Shown one piece after another: positions 46,598-53,763 of a stretch of 64,000 bases of DNA. This DNA comes from Bradyrhizobium sp. Y36 (lineage in GTDB: Bacteria > Pseudomonadota > Alphaproteobacteria > Rhizobiales > Xanthobacteraceae). The position numbers and the translations under genes are program-made. Position 1 is the stretch's first letter, and every line of letters begins with the position of its first letter. The stretch lies in contig NZ_NWTI01000031.1 in assembly GCF_002531575.1 (NCBI RefSeq), positions 1 through 64,000 on the forward strand, given 5' to 3'. The notes under the pieces were generated by a model that was not told the DNA's origin, made no database searches, and saw nothing but the letters and a program-made list of their open reading frames with translations.

Positions 46598-48097
46598 TCA
46601 GCTCGTCGCCTTGATCATGCGGAAGGCCTCGTCGAGCAGATGCGGCGTGTGCTTTCCGGGCGACAGCCGGCAGGCGCGGTCGAAATAATCCTGAAGCGCC
46701 GGCCGGAACGAGGGATGCGCCGCATTGTTGACGATGCTTGCGGCCCGCTGCTTGGGCGACAGCCCGCGCAGATCGGCAAGGCCCTGCTCGGTCACGATGA
46801 TCTGCACGTCATGCTCGGTGTGATCGACATGCGTCACCATCGGCACGATGGCCGAGATCGATCCGCCCTTCGCGGTCGACGGCGTCATGAAGATCGAGAG
46901 ATAGGCGTTGCGGGAGAAATCGCCGGAGCCGCCGATGCCGTTCATGATGGCGCTGCCGCGAATATGGGTCGAGTTGACGTTGCCGTAGATGTCGGCCTCG
47001 ATCATGCCGTTCATGGCGATGACGCCGAGCCGCCGGATGACCTCCGGATGATTGGAGATCTCCTGCGTGCGCAGCACGATCTTGTGCTTCAGCCGGTCGA
47101 TCTCGCTGTTGAATTGCCGGGTGGCGTCCGCGCTGAGCGAGAGCGCGGTGGCGGACGCGAGCATCATGCGATCCGAGCGCAGCAGGTTCAGCATGCCGTC
47201 CTGCAGCACCTCGGTATAGGCGGTCAGCCGGCCGAAGGGACCGTCCTCGAGGCCCGCCATCACGGCATTGGCGACGTTGCTGACCCCGGACTGGATCGGC
47301 AGCAGTTCCGGCGGCAGCCGGCCGCGGCGAACCTCATGGCTGAAAAACTCGAGAACATGGCCCGCGATCGCCTTCGACGTCGCGTCGGGTTGGGTGAAGG
47401 TCGTGTCGCGATCGGGAGCATTGGTCTCGACCACGGCGATCACCTTGCTCGGATCGCAGCGGAACGCGGTGTCGCCGATCCTGTCGCCGGGGGAGACGAT
47501 GGGGATGGGCTTGCGGTGCGGCGGCAGCCTCGTGCCGTAGTAGATGTCGTGCATGCCGTGCAGAGCCGTGCTCACGCCGGAATTGACCTCGAGGATGATG
47601 CGGTCGGCCTGGTCCAGCCAGGTCTTGTTGTTGCCGACGGAGGCCGAGGGCACCAGACTGCCGTCCGGCAGGATGGCGGTGACCTCGATCAGCGCGACAT
47701 CGAGATGGCCGAGAAAGCCGAACCAGGCGAACTGCGCGACATGGCTGAGATGAATGTCGATGTAGTCCATCGCACCGGCATTGATGCGCTCGCGCGTGAC
47801 GGGATCGGACTGGTAGGGCAGGCGCAACTCGATGCCGTTGACCTTGGCGAGCGCGCCGTCCAGCTCGGGCGCGGTCGAGGCGCCGGTCCACACGCCGATC
47901 CGAAGCTGGTCGCCGCGTGCATGCGCCTGCTCGATCCGGCGCGCCAGCGCCATCGGAACGGCCTTCGGGTGCCCCGACCCGGTGAAGCCGCTCATGCCGA
48001 CATTCGCGCCGTGCGGCACCAGCGTCGCGGCCTCGTCGGCCGACATGATTTTCGAACGGAACGCCGGCGACGAGATTCGCGAATGATCGATAGACAC
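46598..48097 (-). CDS. Acetyl-CoA hydrolase/transferase family protein (succinyl-CoA:acetate type)
   Basis: A 499-residue class I CoA-transferase. GTG 48097 follows GAGGTTGAA. Family features: VGMSGFTGSGHPKAVPMALA near the start, LPIQSGVSNVANAVMAGL, the catalytic Glu in YTEVLQDGM, and a C-terminal GSGDFSRNAYLSIF and EQGLADLRGLSPKQRA. The close relatives Cat1/AarC move CoA between succinyl-CoA and acetate, which detoxifies or activates acetate; hydrolase activity is usually minor. A FixK-like palindrome lies 50-63 bp upstream of the start. Confidence 0.92.
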   Translation of the reverse strand: MSIDHSRISSPAFRSKIMSADEAATLVPHGANVGMSGFTGSGHPKAVPMALARRIEQAHARGDQLRIGVWTGASTAPELDGALAKVNGIELRLPYQSDPVTRERINAGAMDYIDIHLSHVAQFAWFGFLGHLDVALIEVTAILPDGSLVPSASVGNNKTWLDQADRIILEVNSGVSTALHGMHDIYYGTRLPPHRKPIPIVSPGDRIGDTAFRCDPSKVIAVVETNAPDRDTTFTQPDATSKAIAGHVLEFFSHEVRRGRLPPELLPIQSGVSNVANAVMAGLEDGPFGRLTAYTEVLQDGMLNLLRSDRMMLASATALSLSADATRQFNSEIDRLKHKIVLRTQEISNHPEVIRRLGVIAMNGMIEADIYGNVNSTHIRGSAIMNGIGGSGDFSRNAYLSIFMTPSTAKGGSISAIVPMVTHVDHTEHDVQIIVTEQGLADLRGLSPKQRAASIVNNAAHPSFRPALQDYFDRACRLSPGKHTPHLLDEAFRMIKATS

Positions 48098-48146
48098 TTC
48101 AACCTCACAGATTTCGCGAATTCTCCATGAAATGAGCTGTCCCTAC

Positions 48147-48160
48147 ATGATCTAGGTCAA
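48147..48160 (-). promoter_or_regulatory. Candidate FixK2/Fnr-type box upstream of the CoA-transferase gene
   Basis: On the minus strand TTGACCTAGATCAT matches the rhizobial box TTGA-N6-TCAA at seven of eight core bases and has the CCTAGA spacer common in such sites. Many one-mismatch sites arise by chance; its place 50 bp upstream of a start is the argument. Confidence 0.38.
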
Positions 48161-48322
48161 ACACGCGGCGCGGCGCATTGGAAGCCGGCGGCGATGCAGC
48201 GATCCGGCGCGGGAGGACGAGGCCCGGCAACGGAGGCGAATCCAGACCGGACCTCGGACCACGAACTTCACGGTGAGGCGAAGCCGCGATCGGGCAGCCA
48301 ACGCCTCAACGGAGACGATGGT

Positions 48323-48445
48323 TCACATCGGCCGTCTGGCAGCCTGCACTTCGACAAATTCGGAGTCGGGGTGGCTGACGATGGTGGCGACCCAGATGCC
48401 GCTGATGATCAGCGACCAGGCGGTGTCCCAATAGATCCAAAACAC
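48323..48445 (-). CDS. Small membrane protein, 40 aa
   Basis: GTG 48445 with GGAGG 7 nt upstream opens a 40-codon frame ending TGA 48323. Residues 2-24 (starting MFWIYWDTAWSLIISGIWVA) form one hydrophobic helix with five aromatic residues, and the rest is polar with an acidic then basic end. No family recognised. The good ribosome site and clean single-helix profile support a real small protein; it would be missed by a 60-codon cutoff. Confidence 0.55.
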   Translation of the reverse strand: MFWIYWDTAWSLIISGIWVATIVSHPDSEFVEVQAARRPM

Positions 48446-48547
48446 GAGCCAGCCTCCGTTTTCATCTCGCGCCCGCAGGATCGGGATAACAGCGCAGCGA
48501 TGTGGCCGTTCCCGACGCGAGGCGCGGCACGACCGCGCGGCGAAGCG

Positions 48548-48724
48548 CTATTTTGATTTGGTCGGCGGCGAGGCCTGATCGGTTTGACCGGTGTGGCGCT
48601 TTGCCACGACGTCCTCATCGCGCTCGCCCTGGCGCGGGCGCGGCGGCGACTTCGGCTGGCCGGCCTGGCCGCCATGCTTGCCACCCATGTCGGGCTTGCC
48701 TTCGAGATCATTTTCGCGGGGCAT
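48548..48724 (-). CDS. Small hydrophilic protein, 58 aa
   Basis: ATG 48724 to TAG 48548. The protein is Gly/Lys/Pro/Gln-rich and very polar (MPRENDLEGKPDMGGKHGGQ, then PKSPPRPRQGERDEDVV), probably disordered. The ribosome site is weak. I recall similar short GGKHGGQ proteins annotated in Bradyrhizobium, but this has not been searched. It ends about 100 bp before the small membrane protein in the same direction. Confidence 0.5.
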   Translation of the reverse strand: MPRENDLEGKPDMGGKHGGQAGQPKSPPRPRQGERDEDVVAKRHTGQTDQASPPTKSK

Positions 48725-48863
48725 GCCGGTTCAATGCACTCGCGCGGCTTTGGTTCGCATTGCGCAGGCCGATTTCGGCTGTGAACGAGTTCATAGGATT
48801 GCCGCGGTTTGCGGTGCACGATCGAGCGCCCGGGACCTTCATGACGCGGACGAATTCGGCCAG

Positions 48864-48995
48864 ATGCGAAAACGGCTCATCACCTGGACCATCCTGACGT
48901 CCGCGCTGGTCGCGGTCGGCGTCTGGACCGTGCTCGGACCGCCGGCGCATCCGTCCGGCCCGCATCTGCCCTCGCGCACGGCGGCGATGCGGTAG
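48864..48995 (+). CDS. Possible small membrane protein, 43 aa
   Basis: ATG 48864 to TAG 48995. A basic start (MRKRL) and one membrane helix (TWTILTSALVAVGVWTVLG) with a short Pro/His/Ser tail. No clear ribosome site, so this is tentative. Divergent from the 58-aa gene. Confidence 0.38.
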   Translation: MRKRLITWTILTSALVAVGVWTVLGPPAHPSGPHLPSRTAAMR

Positions 48996-49091
48996 CCTTC
49001 CCCGGCGACCGATACAATTTCGGCATCGATCAATCCCAATTGGAATTTGGTGCGGCGGAGCGCCGCCCGCTATCCTCGCCGGCAAAACGAC

Positions 49092-49111
49092 AAGGCCGCG
49101 GGCGCGGCCTT
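49092..49111. promoter_or_regulatory. Hairpin overlapping the leader of the lactonase gene
   Basis: Perfect 9-bp inverted repeat AAGGCCGCG-GG-CGCGGCCTT ending just before the ribosome site (AGGAGGAG) at 49113-49120. It may shape translation start or be the end of an upstream transcript. Confidence 0.45.
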
Positions 49112-49123
49112 CAGGAGGAGCCC

Positions 49124-50266
49124 ATGTTGAGTCCGACCCGACGCATCGCATCCAACGCGCCGCGCGCTGCGATCGTCACCACCCTGTTCGCTGTCCTCAC
49201 TCTCATTTCTGGAGTCCGTGCCGGCATGGCCGAGACCTTCGCCTATGTCGGCAACGCCGACAGCAATGACATCAGCGTGTTCGAGATGGCCGAGAGCGGC
49301 GAGATGATTCCGGTGCAGACGGCCGCCTTCAAGGGCGTTGAGAAGCCCGGCTCCTCGACGCCGCTCGCGATCACGCCGGACCACCGCGTGCTGATTGCCG
49401 GCGTCCGCTCGCAGCCCTACCTCGCGGTGAGCTTTGCGATCGATCCGAGAACGGGCCAGCTCAGCCCGATCGGCAACGGTCCGCTCGCCGACAGCATGGC
49501 CAATATCGCGATCGACCGCAGCGGCAAATTCCTGTTCAGCGCCTCCTATGGCGGCAACAAGGTCGCGCTGAATCCGCTTGGCACGAACGGCGTCGCCGGC
49601 GAGCCGAAGCAGGTGATCCCGACCGGGCTGAACGCGCACGCCTTCCTGCCCTCGCCCGACAACCGCTTCGTGTTCGCGACCAATCTCGGCTCCGATCAGG
49701 TGCTGGCTTTTGCGTTCGATGCCGCGGCCGGCACGCTGACGCCAAGCGACCCGCCGGCCCACAAGGTGCCGGAAAAATCGGGGCCGCGGCACTTCGTATT
49801 CCACCCCAATGGCAAGTTCGTCTATCTCATCCACGAGCTGAACGGCGACGTCGCGGCGTTCAGCTACGAGGCGAGGAGCGGCGCCTGGGACGAGATCCAG
49901 CGCACCACCGCGCTGCCGGAGGGCTTTAACGGTCAAGAGTCCGGCAAGAAACCTTGGGCCGCCGACATCCACATCACCCCGGACGGCCGCTTCCTCTACG
50001 CCTCCGAGCGCACCACCGGCACGCTCACCGCCTACAAGGTGGACGGATCAAGCGGCAAGCTGACCACGATCGGCAGCGTGCCGACCGAGAAGCAGCCGCG
50101 CGGCTTCCATATCGACCCCTCCGGCCGCTACCTCGCCGCGGTCGGCGAGCTCTCCGACAGCATGACGGTCTACGCGATCGACCAGGGCAGCGGCGCGCTG
50201 GTCCAACTGAAATCCTACCCCACCGGCAAGAAGCCGAACTGGGTGGAGTTCCTGACCCTGCCGTGA
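49124..50266 (+). CDS. Exported beta-propeller lactonase-family protein
   Basis: A 380-residue seven-bladed propeller of the YkgB/PGL lactonase family. ATG 49124 follows AGGAGGAGCCC. Signal peptide or leader about 1-37 (ends GMAETF). Blade motifs: AYVGNADSNDISVFEM, SMANIAIDRSGKFLFSASYG, HAFLPSPDNRFVFATNLGSD, RHFVFHPNGKFVYLIHEL, ADIHITPDGRFLYASERTTG and RGFHIDPSGRYLAAVGE. Family members hydrolyse 6-phosphogluconolactone or similar sugar lactones; export makes a free sugar lactone or a non-enzymatic role more likely. Confidence 0.88.
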   Translation: MLSPTRRIASNAPRAAIVTTLFAVLTLISGVRAGMAETFAYVGNADSNDISVFEMAESGEMIPVQTAAFKGVEKPGSSTPLAITPDHRVLIAGVRSQPYLAVSFAIDPRTGQLSPIGNGPLADSMANIAIDRSGKFLFSASYGGNKVALNPLGTNGVAGEPKQVIPTGLNAHAFLPSPDNRFVFATNLGSDQVLAFAFDAAAGTLTPSDPPAHKVPEKSGPRHFVFHPNGKFVYLIHELNGDVAAFSYEARSGAWDEIQRTTALPEGFNGQESGKKPWAADIHITPDGRFLYASERTTGTLTAYKVDGSSGKLTTIGSVPTEKQPRGFHIDPSGRYLAAVGELSDSMTVYAIDQGSGALVQLKSYPTGKKPNWVEFLTLP

Positions 50267-50332
50267 GTGAGGGACCGACCTACGTAAACATCCGTAATTT
50301 CGGAGCGCGCGCCTTGCCGTCATATCAGGACC

Positions 50333-50503
50333 ATGGACCGTCAGATCGTCTTCAAATGCCCCCAGACCGGCATGAACGTGCAGCATCGGCTCGGCGACGA
50401 GCCGGCTGACCGCACGCATGTTTCCGTATCCTGCCCGGCCTGCACCCGCCTGCATTTCATCGATCGCTCCAGCGGCAAACTGCTGGGCGAGCGCCGCGGC
50501 TGA
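50333..50503 (+). CDS. Small CxxC protein, 56 aa
   Basis: ATG 50333 to TGA 50503. It starts MDRQIVFKCPQTGMNVQHRL and has CP near residue 9 plus CPAC near residue 35, then a basic end (SGKLLGERRG). Two short Cys knuckles about 25 residues apart look like a zinc ribbon. It lies 66 bp after the lactonase stop. The ribosome site (AGGA) is close to the ATG. Function unknown. Confidence 0.65.
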   Translation: MDRQIVFKCPQTGMNVQHRLGDEPADRTHVSVSCPACTRLHFIDRSSGKLLGERRG

Positions 50504-50511
50504 CCGGCAAT

Positions 50512-51123
50512 TCAGGGCCGCGCCGTAACCTGCGCGGTGACGTCCTCGACGTGGTGCAACAGGTAGACCAGATGGCCCGCCGTGTTGTGGATCGGCGAGT
50601 TGATCGGCTGCCAATGGCGCTCGACGAAGACCCCGCCGGGATCCCGGATGTCGTAGCGCTGGATCGCCATGGCATGCGCCCGTCCGGTTTCGCCGACGAT
50701 CCTCAGGCTGCCGTAGAGATTGCTGACGCCGTCGGCGAGCGGATCGTCGGGATTGTCGGGGAATATCTCGAACAGCGAGCGGCCGACGATATCGGTCCGG
50801 CCTGTCAGGGTCGCGTCCGCATAGGCATCGTTGACGTCGACGATCACGAGGCCCGGCCCCGGATCCAGCAGCATGTAGGGATGCGGCGAGGCATCGAATT
50901 CGGGCTGGAATTGGCGGCGGATCGTATCGGCGTCGCCAGGCTGCCGCCGGCGCTGTTCAAACGGCGTCGTGTCGGCCCCTGATGCCGCCGAGTTCAGCAG
51001 CGCCAGCTGGCGCCTTGCCGATGCCAGCAGCGGGCGCACGGTGTTCTGGACCGTCGGGTCGGCGGTTTCATGGAGCAGCCGCTCGAAATGAACGATATTC
51101 TGCTCGCAGACGAACCGTTGCAT
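50512..51123 (-). CDS. Single PAS-domain protein
   Basis: A 203-residue cytoplasmic protein: a helical N-terminus (about 1-50: FERLLHETADPTVQNTVRPL), then one PAS domain (about 75-185: FDASPHPYMLLDPGPGLVIV, DIVGRSLFEIFPDNPDDP, HWQPINSPIHNTAGHLVYLL). There is no attached output domain, so it may act on a separate kinase or regulator. ATG 51123. Its stop is 8 bp from the end of the convergent CxxC gene. Some sensor kinases begin with this arrangement, but no kinase core follows here. Confidence 0.85.
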   Translation of the reverse strand: MQRFVCEQNIVHFERLLHETADPTVQNTVRPLLASARRQLALLNSAASGADTTPFEQRRRQPGDADTIRRQFQPEFDASPHPYMLLDPGPGLVIVDVNDAYADATLTGRTDIVGRSLFEIFPDNPDDPLADGVSNLYGSLRIVGETGRAHAMAIQRYDIRDPGGVFVERHWQPINSPIHNTAGHLVYLLHHVEDVTAQVTARP

Positions 51124-51414
51124 CCCACCTCTCGACCATGAGCCTTGCGGCGGCCTTGCCGCGTCGTCCTGATCCTAGTTCCATACAGGCCGGTCTGGCA
51201 GATGAGAAGACCGTGATAGCCCGCACTTTGGAAGTAGGCCGAGCCGGGACGCCCCGCCGATAAAACGCGAACCTGTTGCCCAATCCCGCGACTAATCAAA
51301 GACTTGCCGCGAGGACCGGCGGTGGTGCGGTTTCCTTTCGGAGGATGACGCTGCCGTAGTCCGCACGGCCGCCATCTGCTATCGATTGGAAGCATAGCCC
51401 CCGTGGAATTTCCG

Positions 51415-52305
51415 ATGCGTCATTTGTCCCGTGCCGTTGCTCGAAGCCTGTACCCCGCGACTCTGGCCGGCCTGCTGGTCCTCGGTCAGTCCCCGGCCCG
51501 CGCCGCGGACGACGAGGCGCCCAAGGGGCCGGCGGTCACGGTGCTGAAGGTCGCGAAATCCTGCTTCTCCGACATCGTCGAAGCCACCGGCACGATCATC
51601 GCGCGCGAGGAAACCTCGGTGCGGCCAGAGCGGCCGGGCCTCAAGGTCACCGACGTGCTGGCGGAAGCCGGCGACACCGCCACCGCGGGCCAGGTGCTGG
51701 CGCGGCTCGCCCTCCCCGAGGGCGGCACGCTGCAGGTCACCGCACCCGTGGCCGGCGTGATCGCGACGTCGACCGCACAGATCGGCAATTTCGCCTCGGC
51801 CAAGGGCGAGGCGCTGTTCACGATCGTGGCGCGCAGCGAATATGACCTCGTCGGTCTCGTGGCGACTTCCGACATGCGCAAGCTCGCCATCAACCAGACC
51901 GCGACCGTGCGGATCGCGGGTGCCGGCGACGTCGAGGGCAAGGTGCGCCGCATCGGCCCGACCGTCGAGCCCAACATCCAGCAGGGCATGGTCTATATCG
52001 GCATCTCCTCGCAGAAGCGGCTGCTGCTGAAGGCGAGCGGGCGTGCGCTGATCAAGACCGGACAGAGCTGCAACGTCGCGGTGCCGCTGACGGCTGTGCA
52101 ATATTCCTCGGCCGGCACCGTGGTGCAGGTGATCCGCCGCAACCGCGTCGAGACCAAGCGTGTCGAGGTCGGCTTGATGTCGGGCGGCAATATCGAGGTC
52201 CGCGATGGCCTCAACGACGGCGATGTCGTCGTCGCCCGCGCCGGCGCGCTGCTGCGCGAAGGCGATCCGGTGCGCCCGGTGATGGCTGCGGAAGCGGCGA
52301 AGTAG
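51415..52305 (+). CDS. Orphan RND-type periplasmic adaptor (HlyD/MFP family)
   Basis: A 296-residue exported protein. ATG 51415 (MRHLSRAVARSLYPATLAG) is chosen over GTG 51403; the ribosome site is weak for both. Signal peptide ends near Ala28 (SPARAADD). Lipoyl halves: RPGLKVTDVLAEAGDTATAG and VTAPVAGVIATSTAQIG, then a beta-barrel and membrane-proximal domain (EVGLMSGGNIEVRDGLNDGD). It resembles the adaptor at 27385-28314 (CFSDIVEATG against CFSDLVRVTG), but no pump gene is next to it. It might serve an RND pump elsewhere. Confidence 0.88.
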   Translation: MRHLSRAVARSLYPATLAGLLVLGQSPARAADDEAPKGPAVTVLKVAKSCFSDIVEATGTIIAREETSVRPERPGLKVTDVLAEAGDTATAGQVLARLALPEGGTLQVTAPVAGVIATSTAQIGNFASAKGEALFTIVARSEYDLVGLVATSDMRKLAINQTATVRIAGAGDVEGKVRRIGPTVEPNIQQGMVYIGISSQKRLLLKASGRALIKTGQSCNVAVPLTAVQYSSAGTVVQVIRRNRVETKRVEVGLMSGGNIEVRDGLNDGDVVVARAGALLREGDPVRPVMAAEAAK

Positions 52306-52317
52306 CAGCGCGCCGCT

Positions 52318-52478
52318 TCACCCTCCCCTGGAGGGGGAGGGTCGGCTCACTTTGAGCGCAGCGAAATGTGAGACGGGGTGGGGTGATCTCTCGGCACGGG
52401 CACTATTCGTGGGGAGAGATCACCCCACCCCGCTCGCGCTTACGCGCGATCGACCCTCCCCCTCCAGGGCAGGGTAAG
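52318..52478. repeat. Palindromic repeat, family B (copy 2)
   Basis: Second copy of the 18501-18673 element: ACCCTCCCCTGGAGGGGGAG and CCTCCCCCTCCAGGGCAGGG as outer arms, GGGGTGGGGTGATCTC and GAGATCACCCCACCCCG as inner arms. It separates the convergent adaptor and caspase-fold genes. Confidence 0.88.
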
Positions 52479-52483
52479 AAAAC

Positions 52484-53332
52484 CTAGCCGCCGGCTTCGC
52501 CGAAATGGACGTCCTCGAGCAGCGAGGAGGAGACGGTCGGGACCTGATCGCCCTCGCTGGCGCGGGAGATGGCGACGCGGGTCTTGTTGAAGACGCTCTC
52601 GGCGCTGCCCTTGGCATTGAGGTTGTTCAGGAACTCGCTGACCAGCACGCTGTGCTCGCCCTTGCCGTCGTCGACGACCTTGCCCGGCGAGGCCGAGGAG
52701 AGGATCAGCGCATTGTCGGACGCGCTGATCGGCGCGAGGCCGTGGCTGTAGGAGCGGAAACGGCGCTCGTAGGGGTTACGGCGGGAAGCGTCGACGACGA
52801 CGAGCTTGGCCTTGGCGCCCTGCTCCTTCATCATGGCGAGCACGCCGTCGATCGAGACGCCCTGGCGACGGACGTCGCTCTCCTTCCAGATCACGGCATC
52901 GACCGGCAGCATGTAGCTCTCGCGGCCGGCCTGCACGCCGTAGCCGCCGAAGAACAGCATGACGACGGTGTCGTGCTTGATGCGGGACTTCAGGCGGTTC
53001 ACGGCGCGGACCATGTCGTCCTTGGTCGCGTCTTCCACCATGTCGACGTCAAACCCGCTCTTGCGCAAGCTGGAGGACAGCGCGCGGGCGTCGTTGATCG
53101 ACTGCGTCAGCGGCGCGCTGGCGTCGGGATAATGTCCATTGCCGATGACCAGCGCGAGGCGCGAGCTCTGGCCGATCGAACCGGTGATCTGGTCCGTGGA
53201 GACGGCCTTGGCAGCATCGATCGCGCGCATGTTGAGAGCAGCATGAGCGCCGATCACCAGGGAGACCGTGCCGATCAGGGCAGCAGCCAACGCGATGGTG
53301 CGTCGGGAAAGGTCGAGCTGCTTTACATTCAT
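52484..53332 (-). CDS. Exported caspase-fold (C14) protein; Tyr/Ser in place of His/Cys
   Basis: A 282-residue protein with an N-terminal membrane segment or signal (about 11-32) and one caspase p20-like domain (about 55-275). ATG 53332 (MNVKQLDLSRRT). The fold is plain (LALVIGNGHYPDASAPL, SYMLPVDAVIWKESDVRR, NPYERRFRSYS). The His position is Tyr131 (FFGGYG) and the Cys is Ser183 (VVDASRR), so cysteine-peptidase activity is not expected. It lacks the Pro-rich linker and TPRs of the paralogue at 24846-26396. I recall surveys of bacterial metacaspases noting Tyr/Ser variants; a regulatory or scaffold role is likely. Confidence 0.9.
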   Translation of the reverse strand: MNVKQLDLSRRTIALAAALIGTVSLVIGAHAALNMRAIDAAKAVSTDQITGSIGQSSRLALVIGNGHYPDASAPLTQSINDARALSSSLRKSGFDVDMVEDATKDDMVRAVNRLKSRIKHDTVVMLFFGGYGVQAGRESYMLPVDAVIWKESDVRRQGVSIDGVLAMMKEQGAKAKLVVVDASRRNPYERRFRSYSHGLAPISASDNALILSSASPGKVVDDGKGEHSVLVSEFLNNLNAKGSAESVFNKTRVAISRASEGDQVPTVSSSLLEDVHFGEAGG

Positions 53333-53763
53333 CTCGGTTCGTTCCTGTGCCAAAGACCAGCCAAGCGCGCGCACACTGTTTGAGTAGCGCGATAGCGTCT
53401 TTAGGTTTGAGGGATTGGCCGGGGATGTGCCCCCGAATTGCGCGCAATTTGCGGCGCCGCACCAAACAAACCCTTAACCGGATATCGCCTTCCGGGCAAT
53501 AGATTGCCCAAAAATTGAACTAAGCGATTGAAGATGTTCGTTAATTCGATCGCCCAGATTTGCGCGTTTTTTCCTCCCGGAGCCCTCTTCGAGCTTCCAC
53601 CATGCAGCCTTCGTGCCGACCTTTTCCGTGACTATCGTCACATTTGTATTTCCCGCGAATCCGGGTAGCCTTTTCAACGACTTGCAGGGGGTGGCGCGGA
53701 GCTGGGAGCGCGCTGGCCGGCCCCCGGCCAAACCCCGCCAAAGTCCCCGCGACCAGGTATTTC
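53333..53763. other. Gene-poor divergent gap with a Crp-like site
   Basis: 430 bp between the divergent caspase-fold and DxDTT genes. It is AT-richer than its surroundings, as expected for promoters. CGTGACTATCGTCACA at 53627-53642 matches TGTGA-N6-TCACA at nine of ten positions. A minus-strand frame with GTG near 53640 (about 55 codons to 53474) reads somewhat protein-like but lacks a ribosome site; I do not call it. Confidence 0.5.

Noticed and set aside
48194..48556. A 120-codon plus-strand frame before the small-protein cluster
   Set aside because: Polar low-complexity product overlapping a better supported small membrane protein on the other strand.
53474..53731. An 85-codon minus-strand frame before the DxDTT gene
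   Set aside because: The last 55 residues look somewhat protein-like, but there is no ribosome site and it occupies the likely divergent promoter. Kept only as a note.
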